Part shown: positions 39,587 to 44,929 of the stretch, piece after piece | Numbering within the stretch: position 1 is the first letter of the stretch | Layout: every line of letters begins with the position of its first letter | Program-made: the position numbers and the translations under genes | Virus record (IMG/VR): IMGVR_UViG_3300037230_000053 | Span: 1-44,929 of that record | Strand: one strand, 5' to 3' | DNA length: 44,929 nucleotides | Origin: a virus | The notes under the pieces: generated by a model | Told to the model about the DNA's origin: nothing | What the model saw: only the letters and a program-made list of their open reading frames with translations | Databases searched by the model: none

Positions 39587-39937
39587 TCACAACTGTTCCT
39601 TTCCAATCGTGTTTGGATTCAGCATCGCCGTAAAGCACGGCAGACAGTAGGTGTTCCCGTTGCGGATGAGCAACGCCTGGCCAGATGAGCCAAGTTGTGC
39701 CGGATTACCGCATGGACATGTTGCATAAGAATGGGCCGCGCCGGGGTTTTTCGGCTGCACGGGATGCGGCAACCCGTGTGAAATGGCTGAAATAAAGCCA
39801 GTCGCCTCGCGCACTCCCGGCTTGCGCTCCTCCTCCACCTCCATATTGGCAGAGGGAAATAACAGCGGCGCGTCCTCGCCGCCTGAAAAGTGCAGGTCTG
39901 GCCCTGCGGTGAATCGGGGGATGTTGTGCGGGCTCAT
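39587..39937 (-). CDS. Zinc-binding hypothetical protein
   Basis: 116 residues from the ATG at 39937, overlapping the upstream stop. N-terminal part looks disordered; the C-terminal CPCGNPAQ and CLPCFTAM give a two-knuckle zinc site. Function unknown. Confidence 0.55.
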   Translation of the reverse strand: MSPHNIPRFTAGPDLHFSGGEDAPLLFPSANMEVEEERKPGVREATGFISAISHGLPHPVQPKNPGAAHSYATCPCGNPAQLGSSGQALLIRNGNTYCLPCFTAMLNPNTIGKEQL

Positions 39938-40122
39938 AATTCCTGCTGATTGTTGAGACAGTCGGCGCAAAACTCGGCGTCAATCGGAATCGGACTCCCG
40001 CATCCTCGGCATGGCTTCGGATTGTCGTGAAGGAACTGCACTGTTTTCACGGCGGCATCATTCTCCCGCGTCTGCCGATGGTTTTCTTCGGTGTCTGGGT
40101 TTCGTCGGTGTTCGGCGCTCAT
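39934..40122 (-). CDS. Zinc-ribbon miniprotein
   Basis: 62 residues. A charged helical start, then CRGCGSPIPIDAEFCADC, a compact zinc ribbon. Several such miniproteins occur in this arm; role unknown. Confidence 0.55.
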   Translation of the reverse strand: MSAEHRRNPDTEENHRQTRENDAAVKTVQFLHDNPKPCRGCGSPIPIDAEFCADCLNNQQEL

Positions 40123-40150
40123 GGCTTTTTCCTTTCCATCATGGAGTTTT

Positions 40151-40675
40151 TCATAGAGGCACTCTAATTATGGCTCGTTCCAACTTCGCATCGTTTGGCT
40201 GATAGAGCGGGTGTTTTGGGCTGTCGTCTTGGTTGAATCCAAAGACCTTCATTTTGCGTTCCGAGTGAAGCAGCATCGCCATCACCTGCATGTCACGCCC
40301 CTTGAACTTCCCATCCTTCCCCCAAGCGCAAACGATCAAATCAGCTTCACGCGCCACGGTGTCAAGGTGATTATCGTTGAATGGCCCGACTGGGTCTTGC
40401 GCAGCCATCATGTCTTTCGGTTGCGTGGCTCGGAAGGCAAACAGGTTGGTCATGCAGAGCGCCCCGTAACCCCATCGTTTTGAGAAGCCGATGCAGCGCC
40501 GGATGGTTGGATCATTCACCGTTTCGTCCGCAGTCGAAGGGTTAAGCCCGATGAACATGACGAATCCCTCCTTCATTTTATTCCCTCCATCGAATAGGAA
40601 GTCGGCTCCAAACTCACGCCAAAGCTGGTAACGATAAACCCGGTCAGGACTGAACAATGTTTTTCGGTCGCTCAT
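40151..40675 (-). CDS. DUF1643 protein
   Basis: 174 residues. FVMFIGLNPSTADETVNDPT, IGFSKRWGYGALCMTNLFAF and LIVCAWGKDGKF are the DUF1643 signature. Function unknown; a nucleotide- or base-related role has been suspected from fold similarity. Confidence 0.85.
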   Translation of the reverse strand: MSDRKTLFSPDRVYRYQLWREFGADFLFDGGNKMKEGFVMFIGLNPSTADETVNDPTIRRCIGFSKRWGYGALCMTNLFAFRATQPKDMMAAQDPVGPFNDNHLDTVAREADLIVCAWGKDGKFKGRDMQVMAMLLHSERKMKVFGFNQDDSPKHPLYQPNDAKLERAIIRVPL

Positions 40676-40695
40676 TTCGTTTCCTCCAAAGGGTG

Positions 40696-41574
40696 TTACG
40701 CTTCCTCAGCAGCGCGGGCCTCAATGAACGCCATAGCCGCTTCGTTGCTGGCCTTGAAATTTGGGAGTGGCGCGTCGGGCCGAGACGCGCGGAGAATATG
40801 ATCGGCAGCGTCACCTGGCGACGAAAACAACGACTCGAATTTCTTTCCGCCTGGAGCGAGAACGCATGTCCACCCACCGATGCAGTGCGTCGTTTCGCAA
40901 GTGTGCCATGTGGACATTTCCAATTTGCCTTGCCCTTGTATGGCTGACAAAATTTTAGTATAGGGCTTCTCCAAAATCGGCACTCCTTTTTGAATTTCTT
41001 CGACGATGGCCTTTTGATCGCGGGACAGCCCGCCGATTTGATCGCGGGACAGCCCGCCGATTTTATCGCGGGACAGCCCGCCGATTTGATAGGGGGACAG
41101 CCCGCCGATTTGATCGCGGGACAGCCCGCCGATTTTATCGCGGGACAGCCCGCCGATTTTATCGCGGGACAGCCCGCCGATTTGATCGCGGGACAGCCCG
41201 CCGATTTGATCGCGGGACAGCCAGCCGATTTGATCGCGGGACAGCCAGCCGATTTGATAGCGGGACAGCCAGCCGATTTGATCGCGGGACAGCCCGCCGA
41301 TTTGATCGCGGGACAGCCAGCCGATTTGATCGCAGGACAGCCCGCCGATTTGATCGCGGGACAGCCCGCCGATTTGATCGCGGGACAGCCAGCCGATTTG
41401 ATCGCGGGACAGCCCGCCGATTTGATCGCGGGACAGCCAGCCGATTTTATCGCGGGACAGCCCGCCGATTTGATAGCGGGACAGCCAACGCACGTCGGTT
41501 CCTTGAATTACGAGTTTTTCTTTTTCGGTCGCTTTCATTGTCGCTCGGCATGGGGTGTTTAAGGCTTTGCTCAT
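40696..41574 (-). CDS. Protein with 20 octapeptide repeats
   Basis: 292 residues. After about 28 residues come 20 copies of (G/R)(G/W)LSRDQI with few variants (Y for D, K for Q). The C-terminal 110 residues (AIVEEIQKGVPILEKPYTKI, STWHTCETTHCIGGWTCVLA) match a phage domain with conserved WHTC..THC.GGW. The repeat is 24 bp at DNA level and alternates G and W at position 2. Fold unknown, perhaps helical or solenoid. Overlaps the YqaJ gene by four bases. Confidence 0.65.
   Translation of the reverse strand: MSKALNTPCRATMKATEKEKLVIQGTDVRWLSRYQIGGLSRDKIGWLSRDQIGGLSRDQIGWLSRDQIGGLSRDQIGGLSCDQIGWLSRDQIGGLSRDQIGWLSRYQIGWLSRDQIGWLSRDQIGGLSRDQIGGLSRDKIGGLSRDKIGGLSRDQIGGLSPYQIGGLSRDKIGGLSRDQIGGLSRDQKAIVEEIQKGVPILEKPYTKILSAIQGQGKLEMSTWHTCETTHCIGGWTCVLAPGGKKFESLFSSPGDAADHILRASRPDAPLPNFKASNEAAMAFIEARAAEEA
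41012..41492. repeat. 24-bp tandem repeat array (octapeptide gene)
   Basis: Twenty units of ATCGCGGGACAGCC(C/A)GCCGA plus TTTG/TTTT. Variation is concentrated at C/A (Gly or Trp codon) and G/T (Gln or Lys). Every unit keeps frame. Confidence 0.9.
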
Positions 41575-42269
41575 AGTATCAAATCCGATTCATCGCCAGT
41601 CGGCGTTTCTGGCGCGTCTTGCGTTAGCCGCATGGGAGGAGGGCGCACGCCGCCGTTAAGTTTGGTCAAATAGGCCAGCGAAGTCTCTTTGAGTGCGTTG
41701 AACGCCTTCACAGCTTCGCCAATGGCCTCTTGGATTTTCGGGTCGGGTTCGACGATCAAAATGAATGGCGGGAACTCTCGCCGGAAAGAGAAAAAATACC
41801 ACTTCGGGTAGCCACTTACATAAAGGCTACCTTGGACTTGCAACACGTAATCGGGTGGCAGAACGCCGTCCAGCAGGTATCGGACGTGTGTTTGAGCGTG
41901 TGGCGACTTAATTTCAAGGCCGCACTCCTGGCCGATGATTAGGCCGTCAGGACTCGCGCCCATGCTGCCGTCCTCGCTCTCGATAAATCCGACTTGCTCC
42001 ACTTCCAGCCCGGTTTCAAAGGCGAACGCCGGTCGGGCGTACTCTTCGAGGAATTGGCCCTGGTCGGCGTCCCAAAATGCCGCAGACGGCAACGTCATGC
42101 CTTTCCAAGCCTCGGCCACCTTCTCGCAGAGGTAGGATCTCGGGCCGTCGCCGGTCTTAACCTTGCCAAGCGGCGTCACAAGCCGGTCAAGCTCGCTGGC
42201 CGTGACCTTCCCAGCGCGGAGCGCGTTCCACTCAAGCGAGCCTTGGGATATGTTGCGGTGGATTTTCAT
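41571..42269 (-). CDS. YqaJ-family viral recombinase/exonuclease
   Basis: 232 residues. QGSLEWNALRAGKVTASELD, GASPDGLI and LEIKSPHAQTHV provide the RxGxxTAS, D and ExK elements of YqaJ/lambda-exonuclease-like PD-(D/E)xK enzymes, then a YVLQVQGSLYVSG helix. It resects DNA ends 5'-3' for the ERF protein encoded upstream in the same operon: a two-part recombination system. Confidence 0.85.
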   Translation of the reverse strand: MKIHRNISQGSLEWNALRAGKVTASELDRLVTPLGKVKTGDGPRSYLCEKVAEAWKGMTLPSAAFWDADQGQFLEEYARPAFAFETGLEVEQVGFIESEDGSMGASPDGLIIGQECGLEIKSPHAQTHVRYLLDGVLPPDYVLQVQGSLYVSGYPKWYFFSFRREFPPFILIVEPDPKIQEAIGEAVKAFNALKETSLAYLTKLNGGVRPPPMRLTQDAPETPTGDESDLIL

Positions 42270-42511
42270 TCGGCGTATCTATCCTCCTGGTCGATTCGAA
42301 TCTTATCGCCCGCCTGTGCGTGCGCCGCGCCGTTGTCAATTTCCGCCCCGCACTTCTCGCATTCCTCCGGCTCGATCTCCCCGCCTTCTTCCGGGTAGCA
42401 GTTCTCCGGCGGCCCGTAGGTTTGCGCCGGAATGACGGGGTAAACCGTCACTTCGGTTTCGGCCTCGCACTTCGGGCACGTCCAGGTGATTGTTGTTGCG
42501 CCGCGCTTCAT
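42266..42511 (-). CDS. Zinc-ribbon protein
   Basis: 81 residues. TWTCPKCEAETEV and EECEKCGAEID form one long-spaced zinc ribbon with an acidic insert (PEEGGEIEPEE). Between YqaJ and ERF-operon genes; function unknown. Confidence 0.6.
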   Translation of the reverse strand: MKRGATTITWTCPKCEAETEVTVYPVIPAQTYGPPENCYPEEGGEIEPEECEKCGAEIDNGAAHAQAGDKIRIDQEDRYAE

Positions 42512-42784
42512 TCAAGCTTTGGAGTCGAGGGTTGCGAGCGTGTGGTTCAGCGGTTTGATGTCGGGAAGTCCTTGAGTTTCCGACTCCAATTCCGGCACAT
42601 CTGGCAGCGGCGGAGCGGCCTTGACACGCTCTGGCTCCTCGAATTCCACCGTGCATTCAATCGAGTACGAGTATTCCGGCTCAACGTCGGTGACTTTCAG
42701 GCTGATTTTGTAATTGCGCTCAAGCCACTCTTGCACGGCTTGGTTGCGCTCTTCTTTTGTGATGGTTACTTTTTTGATTTTCAT
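42512..42784 (-). CDS. Hypothetical protein
   Basis: 90 residues. A helical-plus-strand N-terminal half (ITKEERNQAVQEWLERNYKI, YSYSIECTVEFEE) and a proline-rich C-terminus. Not recognised. Confidence 0.55.
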   Translation of the reverse strand: MKIKKVTITKEERNQAVQEWLERNYKISLKVTDVEPEYSYSIECTVEFEEPERVKAAPPLPDVPELESETQGLPDIKPLNHTLATLDSKA

Positions 42785-42939
42785 TTTTTCTTAGGTTTGT
42801 AGATTTTGAGTTTGGGCAGATACGCCATAACTTGCCGGAATGGTAATCCGATCACGAATGAAGCGGATGTATGTCCCCAAGGCAGTCCGGCCACACTTTT
42901 GCACGTCGAAGCGGCTTTCATTAGACCTTTGGCCGTCAT
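42781..42939 (-). CDS. Small basic protein between ERF and downstream genes
   Basis: 52 residues from the ATG at 42939, overlapping the ERF stop; its own stop overlaps the next ATG. MTAKGLMKAASTCKSVAGLP, FVIGLPFRQVMAYLPKLKIY and a lysine tail. Double overlap supports it. Function unknown. Confidence 0.5.
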   Translation of the reverse strand: MTAKGLMKAASTCKSVAGLPWGHTSASFVIGLPFRQVMAYLPKLKIYKPKKK

Positions 42940-43670
42940 TGTCCGCCCCTTTCCTTTTTGGCCAGCATCCGGTCAAGCTCCGTGTAGAGTCGCGCCGGGA
43001 TGTCGGAAAATTTCGTGACCTTGGCGTAAGCCAAGAAAGCCTTGATGTTCGAGTTGGTGAGTTGCGCGCGCCGTTCAAGTTCTTCGGCCTGTTCGGGCGT
43101 GACCTTGGCGTTCGGGTCGCCCTCGATGCCCGCGTCGTTCTCGTGCATCTGCATGTCCTGGGCGATGACGATATTGAGCGCATTGCAAAAGGCCAGACGC
43201 TTCGCGGTGGTCGCGGCCATGCAATCGGATTGAGTGTCGGAGTCCGCCTTGCGCGTTCTCACAGCAAAGGAGTTCGACCGGGTGACGGTGCCGAAAGTCA
43301 GGTGGCACGTCTCGATTATCCTGCCATCCTTGAAGTCGTTGGAAAAGCTGACGGTGAATCCGTTCTTGGTGAGCAACGGTCCGACGACTTTCAGAATGTC
43401 CTCGTATTTCTCGTATTTGCCCCGGTTCGGAATGATGGTTTTGGCGACAATGGTGGGCAATTCGGCCTGGAGCCTCACAAAGGCTTCGTTGAAGTCGCGG
43501 GCCGCGCGGCGATCCTCCATGTGCTCTGAGAGCAAAACAAGCTCTTTGAACGCGGCGGCGTTCTCTTGAGTCACGCCCTTTTCGATCATGGCTTGCATCA
43601 TGGCGGCGGGCGACGGTGGCGGTTCGACGGTCGCCAGCGGCTGCCTCTCTATTTTTTGCAGTGCTTCCAT
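42936..43670 (-). CDS. erf: ERF-family single-strand annealing protein
   Basis: 244 residues. The ERF core (about 55-165) shows DFNEAFVRLQAELP, NRGKYEKYEDILKVVGPLLT (conserved YxxYexI), ngftVSFSND, and DCMAATTAKRLAFCNALNI. The C-terminus has a helical tail ending in TELDRMLAKKERGG. It anneals ssDNA made by the YqaJ exonuclease. A shortened hairpin leader and the operator-promoter at 43731-43758 lie upstream, suggesting an own regulated promoter. Confidence 0.85.
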   Translation of the reverse strand: MEALQKIERQPLATVEPPPSPAAMMQAMIEKGVTQENAAAFKELVLLSEHMEDRRAARDFNEAFVRLQAELPTIVAKTIIPNRGKYEKYEDILKVVGPLLTKNGFTVSFSNDFKDGRIIETCHLTFGTVTRSNSFAVRTRKADSDTQSDCMAATTAKRLAFCNALNIVIAQDMQMHENDAGIEGDPNAKVTPEQAEELERRAQLTNSNIKAFLAYAKVTKFSDIPARLYTELDRMLAKKERGGQ

Positions 43671-43703
43671 ATTTGTGTTTGATTAAATTTTTTCGGCCCG
43701 GCT

Positions 43704-43724
43704 TTATTGCCGCGCCGTTTTCAT
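43704..43724 (-). CDS. Possible six-residue leader peptide MKTARQ
   Basis: Seven codons (ATG AAA ACG GCG CGG CAA TAA) between promoter and ERF gene, matching MKTTRQ at 458-478. The stop again lies in the hairpin CGGCAATAAAGCCG. Same caveats as there. Confidence 0.3.
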   Translation of the reverse strand: MKTARQ

Positions 43725-43730
43725 ATTCAC

Positions 43731-43758
43731 AATTTACCATATCCGCTTATGGCTGCAA
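43731..43758 (-). promoter_or_regulatory. Leftward ERF promoter with operator
   Basis: Minus-strand TTGCAG (43753-43758) and TAAATT (43731-43736), spacer 16 bp, the spacer being exactly CCATATCCGCTTATGG (43737-43752). Identical operator to the promoter at 485-513, so both are likely controlled by one regulator. Confidence 0.65.
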
Positions 43759-43833
43759 TATAAATCTTCATAAATCTTTCGGCTACCTCTCAACGCGTTG
43801 ATAATGCGAGGCTTACGCACGCAAACAATCTTG

Positions 43834-43992
43834 TCAAACCGAAATACTTTGCGCCAATTTTTGCGCTTTTCGAGCCCGATTGAACGATCGAATCCGCGCC
43901 GTACGCCGCCTTATCTCCGCTTTGGAAAATGTTTTGGGCTTCCCCCGCCCCAATCGTCCGAGGGCGGCTGCAATCTGATTTTTCTCTTTCAT
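43834..43992 (-). CDS. Small basic protein
   Basis: 52 residues from the ATG at 43992: MKEKNQIAAALGRLGRGKPK, then FSKAEIRRRTARIRSFNRAR and a short end. Very basic, with two helices; an ALGR-GRGKPK start followed by basic helices is common among small phage DNA-associated proteins. The -10 of the promoter 44001-44029 is only about eight bases upstream, so the message may be leaderless. Confidence 0.55.
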   Translation of the reverse strand: MKEKNQIAAALGRLGRGKPKTFSKAEIRRRTARIRSFNRARKAQKLAQSISV

Positions 43993-44000
43993 AGCTCACA

Positions 44001-44029
44001 TTCATATACGGTTATGGTGGCGGGGTCAA
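44001..44029 (-). promoter_or_regulatory. Third leftward promoter with degenerate operator
   Basis: Minus-strand TTGACC (44024-44029) and TATGAA (44001-44006), spacer 17. The overlapping 16-mer at 44002-44017 matches the operator at 13 of 16 positions. It lies in the gap between the genes at 44026 and 43992. Confidence 0.45.
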
Positions 44030-44214
44030 GAAATTATTTTCGCGTTTGGAAAATCGGCCAGCCTGATCGGCTCTCGGTTCGGCGGAATCTCGCGTTGACT
44101 CGCCGAAAACCGGCGCAACAATTCGGCGCGGGCTTGGGCGTGGTTCTGCGGGTCGCCCTCGCGGCGTTCCCGCCAAAGCTCCTTCGAGGATAGTTTTTCG
44201 TGTGAGAATTTCAT
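44026..44214 (-). CDS. Small charged helical protein
   Basis: 62 residues: MKFSHEKLSSKELWRERREG, then NHAQARAELLRRFSASQREI. The ATG at 44214 follows the hairpin leader block. Not recognised. Confidence 0.55.
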   Translation of the reverse strand: MKFSHEKLSSKELWRERREGDPQNHAQARAELLRRFSASQREIPPNREPIRLADFPNAKIIS

Positions 44215-44260
44215 ATTTCGTTCACTTTCTTTTTTTCGGCGTGATTGCCGACTTCCGGGG
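44215..44260 (-). promoter_or_regulatory. Hairpin leader element, copy 3
   Basis: CGGCAATCACGCCG, then AAAAAAAGAAAGTGAACGAA and AT, directly before the ATG at 44214. Same block as at 427-472 and 44797-44830. Confidence 0.6.
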
Positions 44261-44277
44261 CCGCGCCCGGCAAATTG

Positions 44278-44796
44278 TTATTTTTCGTAAACTCCAACCG
44301 GCGTCTCCAAGATTCGCTTGGCGTGATAGGACATCACCTTACTCGCTCTTGTTTCACGCACAGTGGTTTTCCCCGCCAACCAGTCACAGCCCCGATGCGG
44401 CCACGTTGTCTGCTCAATAAACGCCATGAGGCTGCGCCCGAATGCGTGACTCACCGCCACGTCGTAGCCAATCTGATTGTCGCGATGGATTGTAATTTGG
44501 ACCGCAAGTTTTTTGTGCGTATCCCAAGCAATCCGGTTGCAAGCTTTCGCGCTTTCGCGCGAGTCCAAAAAGCGAATTTCTACCGCGTAATCAGGCAATT
44601 TTTTGGCGAGCAACTTGACGAGGCGGTTCACGCCGCAGCAAAATGCCCGCTGTTGCGCACGCGCCCGACGTGCGCCAATGTCCACAGCCAGATGGCGGGT
44701 GGCGTGGTCCGTCACTCTTATTGCGGCTGCGTATGCCGTTGCGCACGCGCCACTGATTCCTCGATTTGCTCCCGGTTCTGCGATTATCTTTGTCAT
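44278..44796 (-). CDS. Hypothetical early protein
   Basis: 172 residues. IRVTDHATRHLAVDIGARRA, then RLVKLLAKKLPDYAVEIRFL, IQITIHRDNQIGYDVAVSHA-like segments: alternating strands and helices, an alpha/beta fold with several Arg/His. Not recognised. Second gene after the leftward promoter (485-513) across the joint; follows the hairpin leader copy at 44797-44830. Confidence 0.55.
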   Translation of the reverse strand: MTKIIAEPGANRGISGACATAYAAAIRVTDHATRHLAVDIGARRARAQQRAFCCGVNRLVKLLAKKLPDYAVEIRFLDSRESAKACNRIAWDTHKKLAVQITIHRDNQIGYDVAVSHAFGRSLMAFIEQTTWPHRGCDWLAGKTTVRETRASKVMSYHAKRILETPVGVYEK

Positions 44797-44830
44797 ATTT
44801 CGTTCACTTTCTTTTTTCGGCTTAATTGCC
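44797..44830 (-). promoter_or_regulatory. Hairpin leader element, copy 4
   Basis: CGGCAATTAAGCCG, then AAAAAAGAAAGTGAACGAAA and T, before the ATG at 44796. Upstream lies a GC-rich hairpin (GACTCG/CGAGTC arms, 44832-44860) not seen in the other copies. Confidence 0.6.
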
Positions 44831-44929
44831 GACTCGGGGGGCCAAGGCCCCGCGAGTCGAAAATCAACAGAACGGGCGCACTAAACACCCTGGCATGACA
44901 GGAGTGGCGCGGCCTAAGGCGCACGCTAC
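44807..44929. repeat. Terminal direct repeat, copy 2
   Basis: Identical to 1-123; contains the start of the leader of 44796 and the 3' end of the gene seen complete at 58-426. Confidence 0.9.

Noticed and set aside
40990-41562. Plus-strand frame of GQPADLIA repeats
   Set aside because: Antisense of the octapeptide gene; open because the 24-bp unit has no stop in that frame and lacks a supporting domain.

Overview
The window is the genome of a tailed double-stranded DNA phage (Caudoviricetes) with siphovirus-like gene content. The first 123 bases are repeated exactly at the end, so it is most likely a circular assembly of about 44.8 kb. There is no integrase and no recognisable CI-type repressor, so a virulent lifestyle is likely. 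Tail proteins with phrases such as GNGAGLTNL, Ig-like domains and Asn/Thr-rich repeats resemble proteins of Verrucomicrobia and related groups, so a host in that superphylum is the best guess (inference).

Layout. A divergent control region lies at about 427-743. Rightward from it: a terminase-small-subunit-like gene, 0.9 kb of noncoding sequence with branched RNA folds, and a replication module (ribbon-helix-helix protein, DUF1376/YdaU-like initiator carrying 12-bp iterons, DnaC-like loader). A C5-cytosine methyltransferase, small genes and a glycosyltransferase follow. Next come terminase large subunit, Mu-type DUF935 portal, gpG-like protein, Mu I-like protease/scaffold, major capsid, a decoration candidate, a second glycosyltransferase and connectors. 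The tail module has a frameshifting chaperone pair, a short tape measure, Ig-like and baseplate-type proteins and a 944-residue fibre ending in an SGNH esterase. A holin/lipoprotein/lipase lysis-type region closes the right arm. Two insertions interrupt it: a five-gene leftward island between terL and portal (8983-10318), and a terminator-bounded segment (31119-32062) with one leftward gene and a strongly structured, apparently noncoding RNA.

From 44796 down to 33859, and from 426 down to 58 across the circle joint, genes run leftward, many with ATGA overlaps. This is probably the early/accessory region: ERF annealing protein, YqaJ exonuclease, N6-adenine methyltransferase, VRR-NUC nuclease, DUF5131, DUF4326 and DUF1643 proteins, many zinc-ribbon miniproteins, two tandem-repeat proteins and two truncated gene remnants. 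Its promoters share a 16-bp palindrome between -35 and -10, and several genes share a hairpin leader. Both arms end at a hairpin terminator near 33833-33856.

Best candidates for something undescribed: the structured RNA at about 31407-32062, the repeated operator/leader system of the leftward operon, the iterons in the initiator gene, the repeat-flanked hexapeptide gene, and a lysis region with a lipase but no recognisable peptidoglycan hydrolase. All functional calls come from reading motifs by eye; no database search was run.
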